Counted from the stretch's first letter, positions 1 to 9,497 are shown. The stretch: 64,000 nt of DNA from Pseudomonas farris (GCF_019145235.1 NZ_JAHSTV010000008.1:1-64000), one strand, 5' to 3'. Program-made: numbers and translations. Notes: generated by a model not told the origin, from the letters alone.

Positions 1-13
1 CCTGATTTCAGCT

Positions 14-1213
14 TTATTCGGATTTGAGCGTAATACGCGCAAATGCCTTCTTCCCGGCCTGGCAAACATGGGTCGCGCCCAGTACGTATATAAAGGTGCG
101 ATCGACAACCTCACCATCTATACGCACACCACCAGAACCGAGAAGATCGCGCGCCACAGCGGAGTTCTTCACCAGGCCCGCCTTATTAAGGACAGCAGCA
201 ATCGGCATATCCTCGGCAGCGGTCAACTCGATCTCTGGCAGATCATCCGGCAGTTCACCGTCTTTCATACGATTGCCCGCCGCACGATGAGCATTGGCCG
301 CAGCCTCTTCACCATGAAAGCGCGCAACGATCTCTTCGGCCAGCTTGATCTTGATGTCACGCGGATTCGCACCTGCCTCGACGTCAGCCCGGAAAGCATT
401 GATCTCTTCCATGGAGCGGAAACTGAGCAATTCGAAGTAACGCCACATCAGCACATCCGGAATAGAGACCAGCTTGCCATACATGACACCCGGCGCCTCT
501 TGGATGCCGACGTAGTTGCCCAACGACTTGGACATCTTCTTCACACCATCCAGACCTTCGAGCAACGGCATCGTCAGAATGCATTGAGCCTCCTGCCCAT
601 AACTACGCTGCAGCTCGCGCCCCATCAGCAGGTTGAACTTCTGATCGGTACCACCCAACTCGACATCCGCGCGCAACGCGACCGAGTCATAACCCTGAAC
701 CAGCGGATAGAGGAACTCGTGAATAGCAATTGGCTGATTGGTCGTGTAACGCTTATCGAAATCGTCGCGCTCGAGCATGCGAGCCACGGTGTATTGCGAA
801 GTCAGGCGAATAAAGTCGGCTGGCCCCATCTGATCCATCCAGGTGGAGTTGAACGCCACTTCAGTCTTGGCCGGATCAAGAATCTTGAATACCTGAGTTT
901 TGTAGGTCTCGGCATTCTCGAGAACCTGCTCACGGGTGAGCGGAGGACGTGTCGCACTCTTGCCGCTTGGATCACCGATCATCCCGGTGAAGTCACCTAT
1001 AAGGAAGATCACCTGGTGACCCAGTTCCTGGAACTGGCGCAGCTTATTAATAAGCACGGTGTGACCCAGGTGCAAATCCGGCGCGGTCGGATCGAAGCCT
1101 GCCTTAATACGTAGCGGCTGGCCACGCTTGAGTTTCTCGATCAGCTCGGACTCGACCAACAGTTCTTCTGCACCACGTTTGATCAGCGCTAGCTGCTCTT
1201 CAACCGACTTCAT
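14..1213 (-). CDS. tyrS: Tyrosyl-tRNA synthetase
   Basis: Class I aminoacyl-tRNA synthetase that charges tRNA-Tyr with tyrosine in the cytoplasm. The 399-residue protein has the HLGH ATP-binding signature at residues 48-51, the KMSKS loop at 226-230 and a C-terminal S4-like RNA-binding segment (about 335-399). The start chosen is the ATG giving MKSVEEQ, which matches the family N terminus; an upstream in-frame extension lies in the divergent promoter region. It is divergent from the M23 peptidase gene. The order tyrS - M23 peptidase - anmK - erpA is the usual Pseudomonas one, and the sequence fits the TyrZ-like type of P. aeruginosa (from memory). Confidence 0.96.
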   Translation of the reverse strand: MKSVEEQLALIKRGAEELLVESELIEKLKRGQPLRIKAGFDPTAPDLHLGHTVLINKLRQFQELGHQVIFLIGDFTGMIGDPSGKSATRPPLTREQVLENAETYKTQVFKILDPAKTEVAFNSTWMDQMGPADFIRLTSQYTVARMLERDDFDKRYTTNQPIAIHEFLYPLVQGYDSVALRADVELGGTDQKFNLLMGRELQRSYGQEAQCILTMPLLEGLDGVKKMSKSLGNYVGIQEAPGVMYGKLVSIPDVLMWRYFELLSFRSMEEINAFRADVEAGANPRDIKIKLAEEIVARFHGEEAAANAHRAAGNRMKDGELPDDLPEIELTAAEDMPIAAVLNKAGLVKNSAVARDLLGSGGVRIDGEVVDRTFIYVLGATHVCQAGKKAFARITLKSE

Positions 1214-1325
1214 AACAGACCCGCAAGGCTCAGATTCAAAGGGGAACAACCATACAAGATCGCGCACCAAATACAAGTTTTGCCCGGCGCACGGACGCCA
1301 ATCCACGGACAGAGCGTTCGCAGAC

Positions 1326-1354
1326 TTGCTTCAGAGATGATTTGGTTATATTTT
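1326..1354 (+). promoter_or_regulatory. Predicted sigma-70 promoter for the M23 peptidase gene
   Basis: TTGCTT (1326-1331) and TATTTT (1349-1354) are separated by 17 bp; an overlapping TATATT lies at 1347. It sits in the AT-rich divergent spacer about 70 bp before the peptidase start. Prediction by eye only. Confidence 0.35.
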
Positions 1355-1423
1355 ATACAGTTATTTCGTCTTCATCATGTCATTCATCTTTTCCAATTCA
1401 TCTTTTCAAAGTCAAAATTACCT

Positions 1424-2860
1424 ATGACCACAGAACCGTCTAAAGCGCCTCCGCTTTACCCGAAGACCCACCTGCTTGCAGCAAGTGGCATCGCCGCCCT
1501 TCTCAGCCTGGCGCTTCTGGTATTCCCTTCCAGTGATGTTGAAGCCAAAAAGACGACCCTGAGTCTTGAACTGGAAAGCCCTGCAGAACAACTGACACAA
1601 GATCAAGACGCCGCCGAAGCCGTCCAAGCCACAAATGAGCCGGCAGCCTCCCCCTTCGCGCAGATCGAAAACAACGCCGAAGACACTCAGGAAACCGCCC
1701 AGGCCGCCCCCGCCCCCGCCCCTGCTCCCGCGCCAGTCGTAGAAGAGAAGAAGGCGCCAGGCCATAAGGAAGTGATTGTTAGCAAAGGCGACACTCTCTC
1801 GACTTTGTTCGAGAAAGTCGGCCTTCCGGTCACTTCGGTGCATGAAGTGCTGGCCAGCGACAAGCAGGCCAAGCAGTTCAGCCAGCTCAAACATGGCCAG
1901 AAGCTTGAGTTCGAACTGGACCCGGATGGCCAGCTGACCAACTTGCACAGCAAGGTCAGCGACATGGAAAGCATCAGCCTGACCAAGAATGACAAGGGTT
2001 ATACGTTCAACCGCATTACCGCCAAGCCCACTGTTCGCTCCGCCTACGTTCATGGCGTGATCAACAGTTCGCTGTCGCAATCTGCCGCCCGGGCCGGTTT
2101 ATCCCACAGCCTGACCATGGATATGGCTAGCGTGTTTGGCTATGACGTCGACTTCGCCCAGGATATTCGCCAAGGTGACGAGTTCGATGTGATCTATGAA
2201 CAGAAGGTCGTCAACGGCAAAGCAATCGGCAACGGCCCGATCCTCTCCGCACGCTTCACCAACCGCGGCAAGACTTACACCGCGGTGCGCTACACCAACA
2301 AACAAGGCAACAGCAGCTACTACACGGCCGACGGTAACAGCATGCGCAAGGCGTTTATCCGTACTCCGGTAGACTTCGCCCGCATCAGCTCGAAATTCTC
2401 CATGGGCCGCAAGCACCCGATCCTGAACAAGATCCGCGCCCACAAGGGTGTCGATTACGCGGCACCACGCGGTACGCCGATCAAGGCTGCCGGTGACGGC
2501 AAAGTATTGTTGGCGGGTCGTCGCGGCGGTTACGGCAACACCGTGATCATCCAGCACGGCAATACCTACCGTACGCTGTACGGTCATATGCAGGGCTTCG
2601 CCAAAGGCATCAAGACTGGCGGCAGCGTCAAGCAAGGTCAGGTGATCGGTTACATCGGCACTACCGGCCTGTCCACCGGCCCGCACTTGCACTACGAGTT
2701 CCAGGTCAATGGCGTGCACGTCGACCCGCTGGGTCAGAAGGTGGCGATGGCCGATCCGATCTCCAAAGCCGAACGCGCACGCTTCCTCGCGCAAAGCCAA
2801 CCGCTGATGGCGCGCATGGATCAAGAGAAAACTACCCAGCTGGCTTCGAGTAAACGTTAA
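1424..2860 (+). CDS. LytM/M23-family murein DD-endopeptidase (MepM-like)
   Basis: Predicted periplasmic zinc endopeptidase that cleaves peptidoglycan cross-links. The 478-residue protein has an N-terminal membrane anchor (about 15-33), a low-complexity Ala/Pro linker, a LysM/OapA-like region starting near HKEVIVSKGDTLS, and a C-terminal M23 domain with HKGVDY and HLHYEF, the zinc and catalytic motifs. All metal-site residues look intact. The ATG giving MTTEPSK was taken as start; the upstream in-frame stretch has no coding character. The stop is 3 bp before anmK, so peptidoglycan cleavage and anhydro-MurNAc recycling are probably cotranscribed. Confidence 0.9.
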   Translation: MTTEPSKAPPLYPKTHLLAASGIAALLSLALLVFPSSDVEAKKTTLSLELESPAEQLTQDQDAAEAVQATNEPAASPFAQIENNAEDTQETAQAAPAPAPAPAPVVEEKKAPGHKEVIVSKGDTLSTLFEKVGLPVTSVHEVLASDKQAKQFSQLKHGQKLEFELDPDGQLTNLHSKVSDMESISLTKNDKGYTFNRITAKPTVRSAYVHGVINSSLSQSAARAGLSHSLTMDMASVFGYDVDFAQDIRQGDEFDVIYEQKVVNGKAIGNGPILSARFTNRGKTYTAVRYTNKQGNSSYYTADGNSMRKAFIRTPVDFARISSKFSMGRKHPILNKIRAHKGVDYAAPRGTPIKAAGDGKVLLAGRRGGYGNTVIIQHGNTYRTLYGHMQGFAKGIKTGGSVKQGQVIGYIGTTGLSTGPHLHYEFQVNGVHVDPLGQKVAMADPISKAERARFLAQSQPLMARMDQEKTTQLASSKR

Positions 2861-2863
2861 GCC

Positions 2864-3955
2864 ATGGCGCTCTATATAGGTGTGATGTCCGGGACCAGCC
2901 TTGATGGCTTGGACATTGCGTTGATCGAGCAAGCCCCGGCGATCAAGCTGATCGCCACCCATTACATCCCTATGCCTGATTCCCTGCGCGCCGAGCTGCT
3001 TGGCTTGTGCGCCAGCGGCCCGGACGAGATTGCCCGCTCCGCCATTGCCCAGCAGAACTGGGTGAAACTGGCCGCACAGGGCATTCACACCCTCCTCGAC
3101 CAACAAAATCTGAAACCCGACGACATTCGCGCGATTGGCAGCCACGGCCAGACCATTCGCCATGAGCCGGCGCGCGGGTTTACGGTACAAATCGGCAACC
3201 CCGCCTTGCTCACCGAGCTGACCGGCATCACCGTGGTCAGCGATTTCCGCAGCCGCGATGTAGCCGCCGGCGGACAAGGCGCCCCACTGGTTCCAGCCTT
3301 TCACGAAGCCCTGTTTGAAGAACGGCCTGGCAATCGCGCGGTATTGAACGTCGGCGGGTTCAGCAACCTCAGCCTGATCGAACCCGGCAAGCCTGTTGCA
3401 GGGTTTGACTGCGGCCCCGGGAATGTCCTGCTGGATGCCTGGATTCACCAGCAACGCGGCGACAACTTTGATCGTGACGGTCAATGGGCCGCCAGCGGCA
3501 AGGTAGAACCGGTTCTGTTGAGCGAGCTGCTCAGTGATCCATTCTTCGTGACCCAAGGCCCGAAGAGCACCGGCCGCGAAGTGTTCAATCTGCCATGGCT
3601 GATGCAGCATCTGTCGCAGCTACCGACCTTCGCTGCCGAAGACGTACAGGCTACGCTGCTTGAGCTGACTGCGCTGACCATTGTCGAGTCATTGCAAAGC
3701 GCTCAATCGGATACACGGGAGCTGCTGGTTTGTGGTGGCGGCGCGCACAACGCCACGCTGATGAAGCGCTTGGCCAGTTTGTTGCCGAATGCGAAAGTCA
3801 GCAGCACTGCTGCTTACGGCGTAGACCCGGACTGGGTCGAAGCCATGGCCTTCGCCTGGCTGGCTCATTGCTGCCTGGAAGGTATCGCGGCCAACCGTCC
3901 GAGTGTCACCGGCGCCCGCGGCCTACGCGTACTCGGCGCCATCTACCCCGCCTGA
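2864..3955 (+). CDS. anmK: Anhydro-N-acetylmuramic acid kinase
   Basis: Phosphorylates and hydrolyses 1,6-anhydro-MurNAc to MurNAc-6-phosphate in cell-wall recycling. The 363-residue protein opens with the GTSLDGLD phosphate-binding loop (10-17) and has DFRSRDVAAGG and NVGGFSNL motifs typical of AnmK. It follows the M23 peptidase by 3 bp. The window also carries murU and amgK (33-35 kb), the alternative MurNAc salvage route of pseudomonads, so both branches of muropeptide recycling are represented. Confidence 0.96.
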   Translation: MALYIGVMSGTSLDGLDIALIEQAPAIKLIATHYIPMPDSLRAELLGLCASGPDEIARSAIAQQNWVKLAAQGIHTLLDQQNLKPDDIRAIGSHGQTIRHEPARGFTVQIGNPALLTELTGITVVSDFRSRDVAAGGQGAPLVPAFHEALFEERPGNRAVLNVGGFSNLSLIEPGKPVAGFDCGPGNVLLDAWIHQQRGDNFDRDGQWAASGKVEPVLLSELLSDPFFVTQGPKSTGREVFNLPWLMQHLSQLPTFAAEDVQATLLELTALTIVESLQSAQSDTRELLVCGGGAHNATLMKRLASLLPNAKVSSTAAYGVDPDWVEAMAFAWLAHCCLEGIAANRPSVTGARGLRVLGAIYPA

Positions 3956-4027
3956 GCCTGAACCCCAGACAGCAAAACGCCGCAGAGTCCTGAGATTCGC
4001 GGCGCCTGGTAATGCGGTGAGGTGCGA

Positions 4028-4378
4028 TCAGATCGAGAACGAAGAGCCGCAGCCACACGTGGTGGTAGCGTTCGGGTTCTTGATCACGAAACGCGAACCT
4101 TCCAGACCTTCCTGGTAATCCACTTCGGCACCTGCCAGGTACTGGAAGCTCATTGGATCGACCACCAGGCTGACGCCTTCGCGCTCGACGATGGTGTCGT
4201 CATCGGCCACTTCTTCATCGAAGGTGAAGCCGTACTGAAACCCTGAACAACCGCCGCCCGTAACGAATACGCGCAGCTTCAAGCGATCATTCCCCTCTTC
4301 ATCGACCAGGCTCTTCACCTTGTGCGCGGCACCGTGGGTGAATTGCAAAGCCGTGGGGGTGAAGGATTCGACGCTCAT
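4028..4378 (-). CDS. erpA: Iron-sulfur cluster insertion protein ErpA
   Basis: A-type Fe-S carrier that delivers clusters to apo-proteins such as isoprenoid-pathway enzymes. At 116 residues it is the usual family length. The three conserved cysteines are present: Cys44 in GGGCSGFQY and Cys108/Cys110 in the TCGCGSSF tail. It is convergent with anmK and is followed upstream on the same strand by argC, after that gene's terminator. There is no sign of truncation. Confidence 0.96.
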   Translation of the reverse strand: MSVESFTPTALQFTHGAAHKVKSLVDEEGNDRLKLRVFVTGGGCSGFQYGFTFDEEVADDDTIVEREGVSLVVDPMSFQYLAGAEVDYQEGLEGSRFVIKNPNATTTCGCGSSFSI

Positions 4379-4501
4379 GCTGACTATCTCCCGGCGTTAC
4401 GCCGCCATAATGCGTGATGACGCGCATTATCCGCTTCTCCCAGAAAATCGGTCAACTATTGTTACGGTATATCAATCAACCCAATTGTCAGACCAAAATG
4501 C

Positions 4502-4528
4502 AAAAAGGCCCGTTCGACGGGCCTTTTT
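4502..4528 (-). terminator. Rho-independent terminator downstream of argC
   Basis: Perfect inverted repeat AAAAAGGCCCG-TTCGA-CGGGCCTTTTT lies 18 bp beyond the argC stop. Its T-run works in the argC (minus) direction, and the mirror A-run would allow function on the plus strand too. Confidence 0.85.
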
Positions 4529-4546
4529 GCTGAGCGGGATAAAGCC

Positions 4547-5581
4547 TTATGGCAGCATGCCGGCATGGGACAGGCCCAGACGCTCGTCCAGACCGAACAG
4601 GATATTCAGGTTCTGCACCGCCTGACCCGACGCGCCTTTGACCAGATTGTCGATCACCGACAACACCACCACCAGCTCACCATCCTGCGGACGATGCACG
4701 GCGATACGGCAAACGTTGGCGCCGCGCACGCTACGGGTTTCCGGATGGCTGCCGGCAGGCATTACATCGACGAACGGTTCGTTGGCATAGCGCTTTTCGA
4801 ACAACGCTTGCAGATCCACCGAGCGATCCACGACAGTCGCGTAGAGCGTCGAGTGAATACCGCGAATCATTGGCGTCAGGTGCGGAACGAAGGTCAGCCC
4901 CACGTCCTTGCCCGCTGCACGACGCAGACCCTGGCGGATTTCCGGCAAATGACGGTGCCCTTTGACGGCGTAAGCCTTCATGCTTTCCGACGTCTCGGAG
5001 TACAACGAACCTACAGAAGCGCCACGACCGGCACCGCTGACGCCGGATTTGCAGTCTGCGATCAAACGAGTGGTATCTGCCAGACCGGCCTCAAGCAATG
5101 GCAGGAATCCCAATTGCGTGGCGGTCGGGTAGCAACCCGGCACAGCAATCAGCCGTGCTTGCTTGATTTGCTCGCGGTTAACTTCCGGCAAGCCGTAGAC
5201 CGCCTCCTCCAACAGTTCCGGCGCGCCGTGCGGTTGGCCGTACCATTTGGCCCACTCATCGGCGTCTTGCAGGCGGAAGTCTGCCGACAGATCGATGACC
5301 TTGGTCCCGGCAGCCAGCAACTCACCCGCCAAGGCATGGGCGACACCGTGCGGTGTGGCGAAGAACACCACATCGCAGGCCCCGAGGGTCTTGATGTCCG
5401 GAACGCTGAAAGCCAGGCCGTCGTAGTGGCCTCGCAGGTTCGGGTACATGTCGGCCACGGCCAAGCCAGCCTCGGATCGGGAAGTGATCACTACCACTTC
5501 AGCTTGCGGATGCTGTGCCAACAGACGCAGCAGTTCGACACCGGTGTAACCCGTGCCGCCGACGATACCGACCTTGACCAT
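4547..5581 (-). CDS. argC: N-acetyl-gamma-glutamyl-phosphate reductase
   Basis: NADPH-dependent third step of arginine biosynthesis. The 344-residue protein has the N-terminal Rossmann motif GIVGGTGYTG (5-14) and the active-site Cys150 in AVPGCYPTA. The ATG giving MVKVGIV is chosen because the family begins right at the Rossmann strand; the 24-residue upstream extension in the same frame is not conserved in character. It is a single-gene unit between erpA and the divergent hemJ, with a strong terminator after it. Confidence 0.96.
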   Translation of the reverse strand: MVKVGIVGGTGYTGVELLRLLAQHPQAEVVVITSRSEAGLAVADMYPNLRGHYDGLAFSVPDIKTLGACDVVFFATPHGVAHALAGELLAAGTKVIDLSADFRLQDADEWAKWYGQPHGAPELLEEAVYGLPEVNREQIKQARLIAVPGCYPTATQLGFLPLLEAGLADTTRLIADCKSGVSGAGRGASVGSLYSETSESMKAYAVKGHRHLPEIRQGLRRAAGKDVGLTFVPHLTPMIRGIHSTLYATVVDRSVDLQALFEKRYANEPFVDVMPAGSHPETRSVRGANVCRIAVHRPQDGELVVVLSVIDNLVKGASGQAVQNLNILFGLDERLGLSHAGMLP

Positions 5582-5717
5582 AAACCTACCCTCAACGAAC
5601 CCACTGGAAAGCCGTCGATAATAGGGGCCGCGCGGCTCTGCGACAACCGTCAAGGTGACGTGTGGCGGCTCAAGCCTCTACTATTCGCGCTACCGTGAAC
5701 CCTGGGAATAACTAAAA

Positions 5718-6149
5718 ATGCTTTATCTGTGGCTCAAAGCGCTTCATATCGTCAGCATGGTCTGCTGGTTTGCCGGCCTGTTTTACCTGCCGCGCCTGTT
5801 CGTCTATCACGCTCAAAGCGAAGACACCGTCAGCAAGGAACGCTTCAGTATCATGGAGCGCAAGCTGTACCGGGGCATCATGGGCCCGGCGATGATCGCC
5901 ACCCTGGTGTTCGGCATCTGGCTGATCAGCCTCAACCCAAGCGCCTACTTCACTCAAGGTGCATGGATGCATGCCAAATTGACCCTTGTGGTAATCCTGA
6001 TCGGCTATCACCACATGTGCGGTGCACAGGTAAAACGTTTTGCCCGTGGCGAAAACACCCGCAGCCATGTCTTTTATCGCTGGTTCAATGAAGTGCCGGT
6101 TCTGATATTGCTGGCTATCGTAATTCTGGTCGTCGTTCGGCCGTTTTAA
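5718..6149 (+). CDS. hemJ: Protoporphyrinogen IX oxidase HemJ-type membrane protein
   Basis: Predicted inner-membrane protein for the penultimate step of heme synthesis, used by many proteobacteria lacking HemG/HemY. The 143-residue protein has four hydrophobic helices, the conserved His10 in the first (LKALHIVSMVCWF), the YLPRLFVYHA segment after it, and the HAKL and GYHHMC motifs. It lies between argC and the nitronate monooxygenase gene, as in other Pseudomonas. The HemJ assignment rests on family resemblance; older annotations call it a conserved hypothetical membrane protein. Confidence 0.85.
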   Translation: MLYLWLKALHIVSMVCWFAGLFYLPRLFVYHAQSEDTVSKERFSIMERKLYRGIMGPAMIATLVFGIWLISLNPSAYFTQGAWMHAKLTLVVILIGYHHMCGAQVKRFARGENTRSHVFYRWFNEVPVLILLAIVILVVVRPF

Positions 6150-6182
6150 TCCAACAAGCATAATTCACCCGGGGTACTTCCA

Positions 6183-7151
6183 ATGTCGCTGCCCGCTTTG
6201 CTCGAACAACGTTTGCGTCTGCCCGTGGTGGCAGCGCCGATGTTCCTGATCTCCAACCCTGAGCTGGTGCTCGCCTGCTGCCGTAATGGCGTGGTGGGCA
6301 GCTTTCCCGCGCTGAACCAGCGTGAGAGCAGCGGTTTCAAGGCCTGGCTGGAAGAAATCGAAGCAGGACTGGCGATACTGGAAAACCCTGCGCCTTACGC
6401 GGTGAACCTGATCGTCCACAACAGCAACCCGCGATTGCAGGCGGATCTGGCGATCTGCATCGAGCACAAAGTACCAATCGTGATCACCAGCCTCGGCGCC
6501 GTGAAAGAATTGGTCGACGCCGTGCATGGCTACGGAGGCCTGGTATTTCATGACGTGACAACCCGTCGCCACGCGGAAAAAGCCGCTGAAGCAGGTGTTG
6601 ACGGTTTGATTGCCGTGGCCGCGGGCGCCGGTGGTCACGCCGGGACCTGGAGCCCGTTTTCGCTGATCGCCGAGATTCGCCAGTTTTTCGACAAGACCCT
6701 GCTGCTGGCCGGTTGCCTGAACCATGGCCATGAAATTCTTGCCGCGCAAGTGCTCGGCGCGGATTTGGCCTACTTCGGTACGCGATTTATCGGCACCACT
6801 GAAAGTCATGCACCTGACGCGTATAAGGAGATGCTCCTGACTTCCAGAGCCGCAGATATCATCCATACTCCAGCGGTATCGGGAGTACCGGCAAGTTTCA
6901 TGCGTCGGAGCCTGGAGGCCGCCGGTTTCGACATGGCAACCCTACAAGGCAAGGGCGAGGTGAATTTCGGCTCCAAGCTCAAGCCATTGAGCGACGAAGC
7001 CAAAGCCTGGAAAACCGTGTGGTCCGCAGGCCAGGGTGTCGGAGAAATCGATGACCTGCCGGGTGTCGATCAACTGGTCGCACGTCTCGATGCCGAATAC
7101 CGCAAGGCGCTGGAACTGGCGGCGGCGTTGCCCAAGCGCTGGCCGCGCTGA
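6183..7151 (+). CDS. Nitronate monooxygenase (2-nitropropane dioxygenase family)
   Basis: FMN-dependent TIM-barrel enzyme that oxidises alkyl nitronates such as propionate-3-nitronate. The 322-residue protein carries VVAAPMFLISNPELV near the N terminus and the signature GAGGHAGTWSPFSL (about 148-161) with the catalytic histidine of class I enzymes, followed by the FMN phosphate region ADLAYFGTRF. It starts 33 bp after hemJ and may be cotranscribed with it. Substrate specificity cannot be read from the sequence. Confidence 0.88.
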   Translation: MSLPALLEQRLRLPVVAAPMFLISNPELVLACCRNGVVGSFPALNQRESSGFKAWLEEIEAGLAILENPAPYAVNLIVHNSNPRLQADLAICIEHKVPIVITSLGAVKELVDAVHGYGGLVFHDVTTRRHAEKAAEAGVDGLIAVAAGAGGHAGTWSPFSLIAEIRQFFDKTLLLAGCLNHGHEILAAQVLGADLAYFGTRFIGTTESHAPDAYKEMLLTSRAADIIHTPAVSGVPASFMRRSLEAAGFDMATLQGKGEVNFGSKLKPLSDEAKAWKTVWSAGQGVGEIDDLPGVDQLVARLDAEYRKALELAAALPKRWPR

Positions 7152-7248
7152 CAGAAAAACTTGGCCAGCCCAATCCGGCTGGCCCTACACTCCATACTTG
7201 CAACACCGTCTATTACAAACAAACTCTCGCGACAAGGATGCCTCGGCC

Positions 7249-8226
7249 ATGAGCGAAAACCGTTTCAAGATCGTCTTCGATGGCGCTCTGCAGCCAGGTG
7301 TTGACGCCACCACCGCGAAGCTCAATCTCGCCGAGCTGTTCAAAAGCGATGTCGCGGCTATCGAGCGCCTATTCAGTGGCCGGACAGTTGCACTCAAGCG
7401 CGACCTGTCACACGCCGACGCGCAGACTTACCTTCAGGCGCTGACGAAAACCGGCATCGATGCCCGAATCGAAACAGAACCCTCGATCGAGCTGAACCTG
7501 TCCGATGTTCACGAACACGCCCCTGCCAATAACCAACCTGTCACGGCAGATCCCGATTCTCCCTATGCACCGCCCCGAGCCTCTGTCGGCGAAGCACTGC
7601 CGGAGTTTTCTGCACTCAAGGCATTCAGTTTCGTTGGCCGCATCGGTCGCTTGCGCTTTCTGGCCTGGACGATGGCGCTTACGCTGGTGACGCTTGGCGT
7701 TGGTGCCGTGCTGGCTATTTTCGGCTTCGCGCTCATTAGCACGGACTCCACTGCTGGCTTGGTCCTCGCGGGTCTGCTGGCCTTTATCCTGGTCGTGGTG
7801 CTCGCATTCATCAGCATCCAGTTCAGTGTGCAGCGCCTGCACGATATTGGCTGGTCCGGCTGGCTCTGGCTGCTGAACCTTGTACCGGTCGTGGGCAGCG
7901 TTTTTCCGTTTGTAATAATGATCGTGCCGGGTAACAACACGGCCAACCGATATGGCGCACCACCACCGCCCAACAGCAACGCGGTCAGGGTGCTGGCTTC
8001 GCTGTGGCTGGTGTTTATCGCGCTCATGTTTGTGGGCGGGCTGACTGGAGGCCTCACCGCGATCCAGGATGAGTACGAAAGCGCCACCGAGAGCACCTAT
8101 AAAAGCAGCTCGGTGATCACCGACGAAGTTGAAGTCGAGCCGGCCGAAGAGGCCGAACAAGCACCAAATTCATCCGATGATGCAGCCGAAGCAGCCGAGG
8201 CCCCTGTAGACTCTGCGAAAGAATGA
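7249..8226 (+). CDS. DUF805 membrane protein with N-terminal soluble domain
   Basis: Function unknown. The 325-residue protein has two parts: a soluble N-terminal domain (about 1-82, from FKIVFDGALQPG to DARIET) and a DUF805 membrane domain (about 125-285) with the family motif RLHDIGWSGWLW between helices. The C terminus is an acidic Glu/Ala-rich tail. The ATG at MSENRFK was chosen; the frame upstream runs into the preceding gene. The N-terminal module is a small domain I recall being joined to different membrane proteins in gammaproteobacteria. It sits alone between the monooxygenase and SDR genes. Confidence 0.8.
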   Translation: MSENRFKIVFDGALQPGVDATTAKLNLAELFKSDVAAIERLFSGRTVALKRDLSHADAQTYLQALTKTGIDARIETEPSIELNLSDVHEHAPANNQPVTADPDSPYAPPRASVGEALPEFSALKAFSFVGRIGRLRFLAWTMALTLVTLGVGAVLAIFGFALISTDSTAGLVLAGLLAFILVVVLAFISIQFSVQRLHDIGWSGWLWLLNLVPVVGSVFPFVIMIVPGNNTANRYGAPPPPNSNAVRVLASLWLVFIALMFVGGLTGGLTAIQDEYESATESTYKSSSVITDEVEVEPAEEAEQAPNSSDDAAEAAEAPVDSAKE

Positions 8227-8288
8227 ACAGCGCTCCCCGCCCGTGACACCTGCGTCGCCGGCGCGGAGCTGTTGCGATGGAGAACTGC

Positions 8289-9077
8289 ATGACCCGTTAC
8301 GCTCTGATCACTGGCGCTTCCAGCGGCATCGGCCTGGCGATGGCCGAAGCGCTGGCCCGGCGCGGCCGCAGCCTGATTCTGGTGGCCCGACAGCGTGATC
8401 AGCTGGAAAGCATTGCGATCGAACTGACTCAACGTTTTGGTGTGGAGGTGCTGTTTCGCGCCTGTGATCTGGGTGAGCCGCTGAGGCTGTCCGGATTTTT
8501 GCTGGAGCTGGAGGAAGGCGATCGGCAAATCGATTTGCTGGTCAACTGTGCCGGCATCGGTACCTGCGGTCCGTTCCTGGCCCAGGACTGGATGACCGAG
8601 CAGGACTTGATCGAAGTGAACATCCTGGCCCTCACTCGCTTGTGCCATGCCATCGGCAACAGCATGGCCCTGCAGGGCGGCGGGCAGATTCTGAACGTCG
8701 CCTCGGTCGCGGCGTTCCATCCCGGCCCCTGGATGAGCACTTACTACGCCAGCAAGGCTTACGTACTGCATTTTTCCGAAGGTTTACGCGTCGAACTGAA
8801 GAAATGTGCGGTCAAGGTATCGGTGCTCTGCCCCGGCCCGACCCGCACGGCGTTTTTCCGCACCGCGCAACTGGACACCGACAAACTGGTCGAGAGCAAA
8901 CTGCTGATGACTCCAGAAGAAGTCGCGCTCTATACCGTGCGCGCGCTGGCGAAAAATCGCGCCATTATTATCCCCGGTCGCCTGAATCGCTGGTTCGCGT
9001 TCCTGCCGCGGCTCGGCTCACGCTGGCTGACCCGGACAATCGCGGGCATGGTCAACAAAGCCTATTGCCCGCGCTGA
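8289..9077 (+). CDS. Short-chain dehydrogenase/reductase
   Basis: NAD(P)-dependent oxidoreductase of the classical SDR family, substrate unknown. The 262-residue protein has the nucleotide-binding TGASSGIG (8-15), NCAG (87-90), catalytic Ser139 and the Tyr152-x3-Lys156 pair in TYYASKAY. The ATG at MTRYAL is preferred over the one 12 bp upstream because GGAGA at 8279-8283 sits 5 bp before it. A basic, partly hydrophobic C terminus (RWFAFLPRLGSRWLTR) suggests membrane association, as in related uncharacterised Pseudomonas SDRs. Confidence 0.88.
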   Translation: MTRYALITGASSGIGLAMAEALARRGRSLILVARQRDQLESIAIELTQRFGVEVLFRACDLGEPLRLSGFLLELEEGDRQIDLLVNCAGIGTCGPFLAQDWMTEQDLIEVNILALTRLCHAIGNSMALQGGGQILNVASVAAFHPGPWMSTYYASKAYVLHFSEGLRVELKKCAVKVSVLCPGPTRTAFFRTAQLDTDKLVESKLLMTPEEVALYTVRALAKNRAIIIPGRLNRWFAFLPRLGSRWLTRTIAGMVNKAYCPR

Positions 9078-9158
9078 TCAATCCTCAAGGCAAAAGGCTG
9101 GGCTCTGAGATAACCCATGGTTACACTCAGGCCAGCCCAAACAACGGAGAAAACAGCT

Positions 9159-9497
9159 GTGGATACTCTGTTCACCAAGATCATCAACCGGGAAATCCCG
9201 GCGAAGATCATTTACGAGGACGACCAGGTACTGGCCTTCCACGACATCGCGCCACAGGCACCGGTGCATTTTCTGGTGATCCCGAAAAAAGCGGTGCGCA
9301 CGCTTAACGACCTGACCGAGGACGACAAGGCATTGGCTGGGCATATTCTGTTCACTGCCCAGCGTCTGGCCTTGGAACTGGGTTGCGAAGAGGGCTTCCG
9401 CCTGGTCATGAATTGCAATCCACTAGGTGGGCAGACCGTCTATCACATACATATGCATGTATTGGGTCAGCGCCAGATGCACTGGCCGCCGGGCTGA
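9159..9497 (+). CDS. HIT-family nucleotide-binding hydrolase (HinT-like)
   Basis: Predicted purine nucleoside phosphoramidase of the histidine-triad family. The 112-residue protein has the triad HIHMH at 96-100 and the upstream IPAKIIYEDD and APVHFLVIPK strands. A GTG start giving MDTLFTKI is chosen: it has GGAGA 8 bp upstream and matches HinT starts, whereas the ATG 42 bp earlier adds a non-family extension. The first motif reads LFTKI rather than the common LFCKI. Confidence 0.9.
   Translation: MDTLFTKIINREIPAKIIYEDDQVLAFHDIAPQAPVHFLVIPKKAVRTLNDLTEDDKALAGHILFTAQRLALELGCEEGFRLVMNCNPLGGQTVYHIHMHVLGQRQMHWPPG

Noticed and set aside
3978..4004. CGCCGC/GCGGCG inverted repeat between convergent anmK and erpA as a terminator
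   Set aside because: Short stem, large loop and no T-run on either strand.
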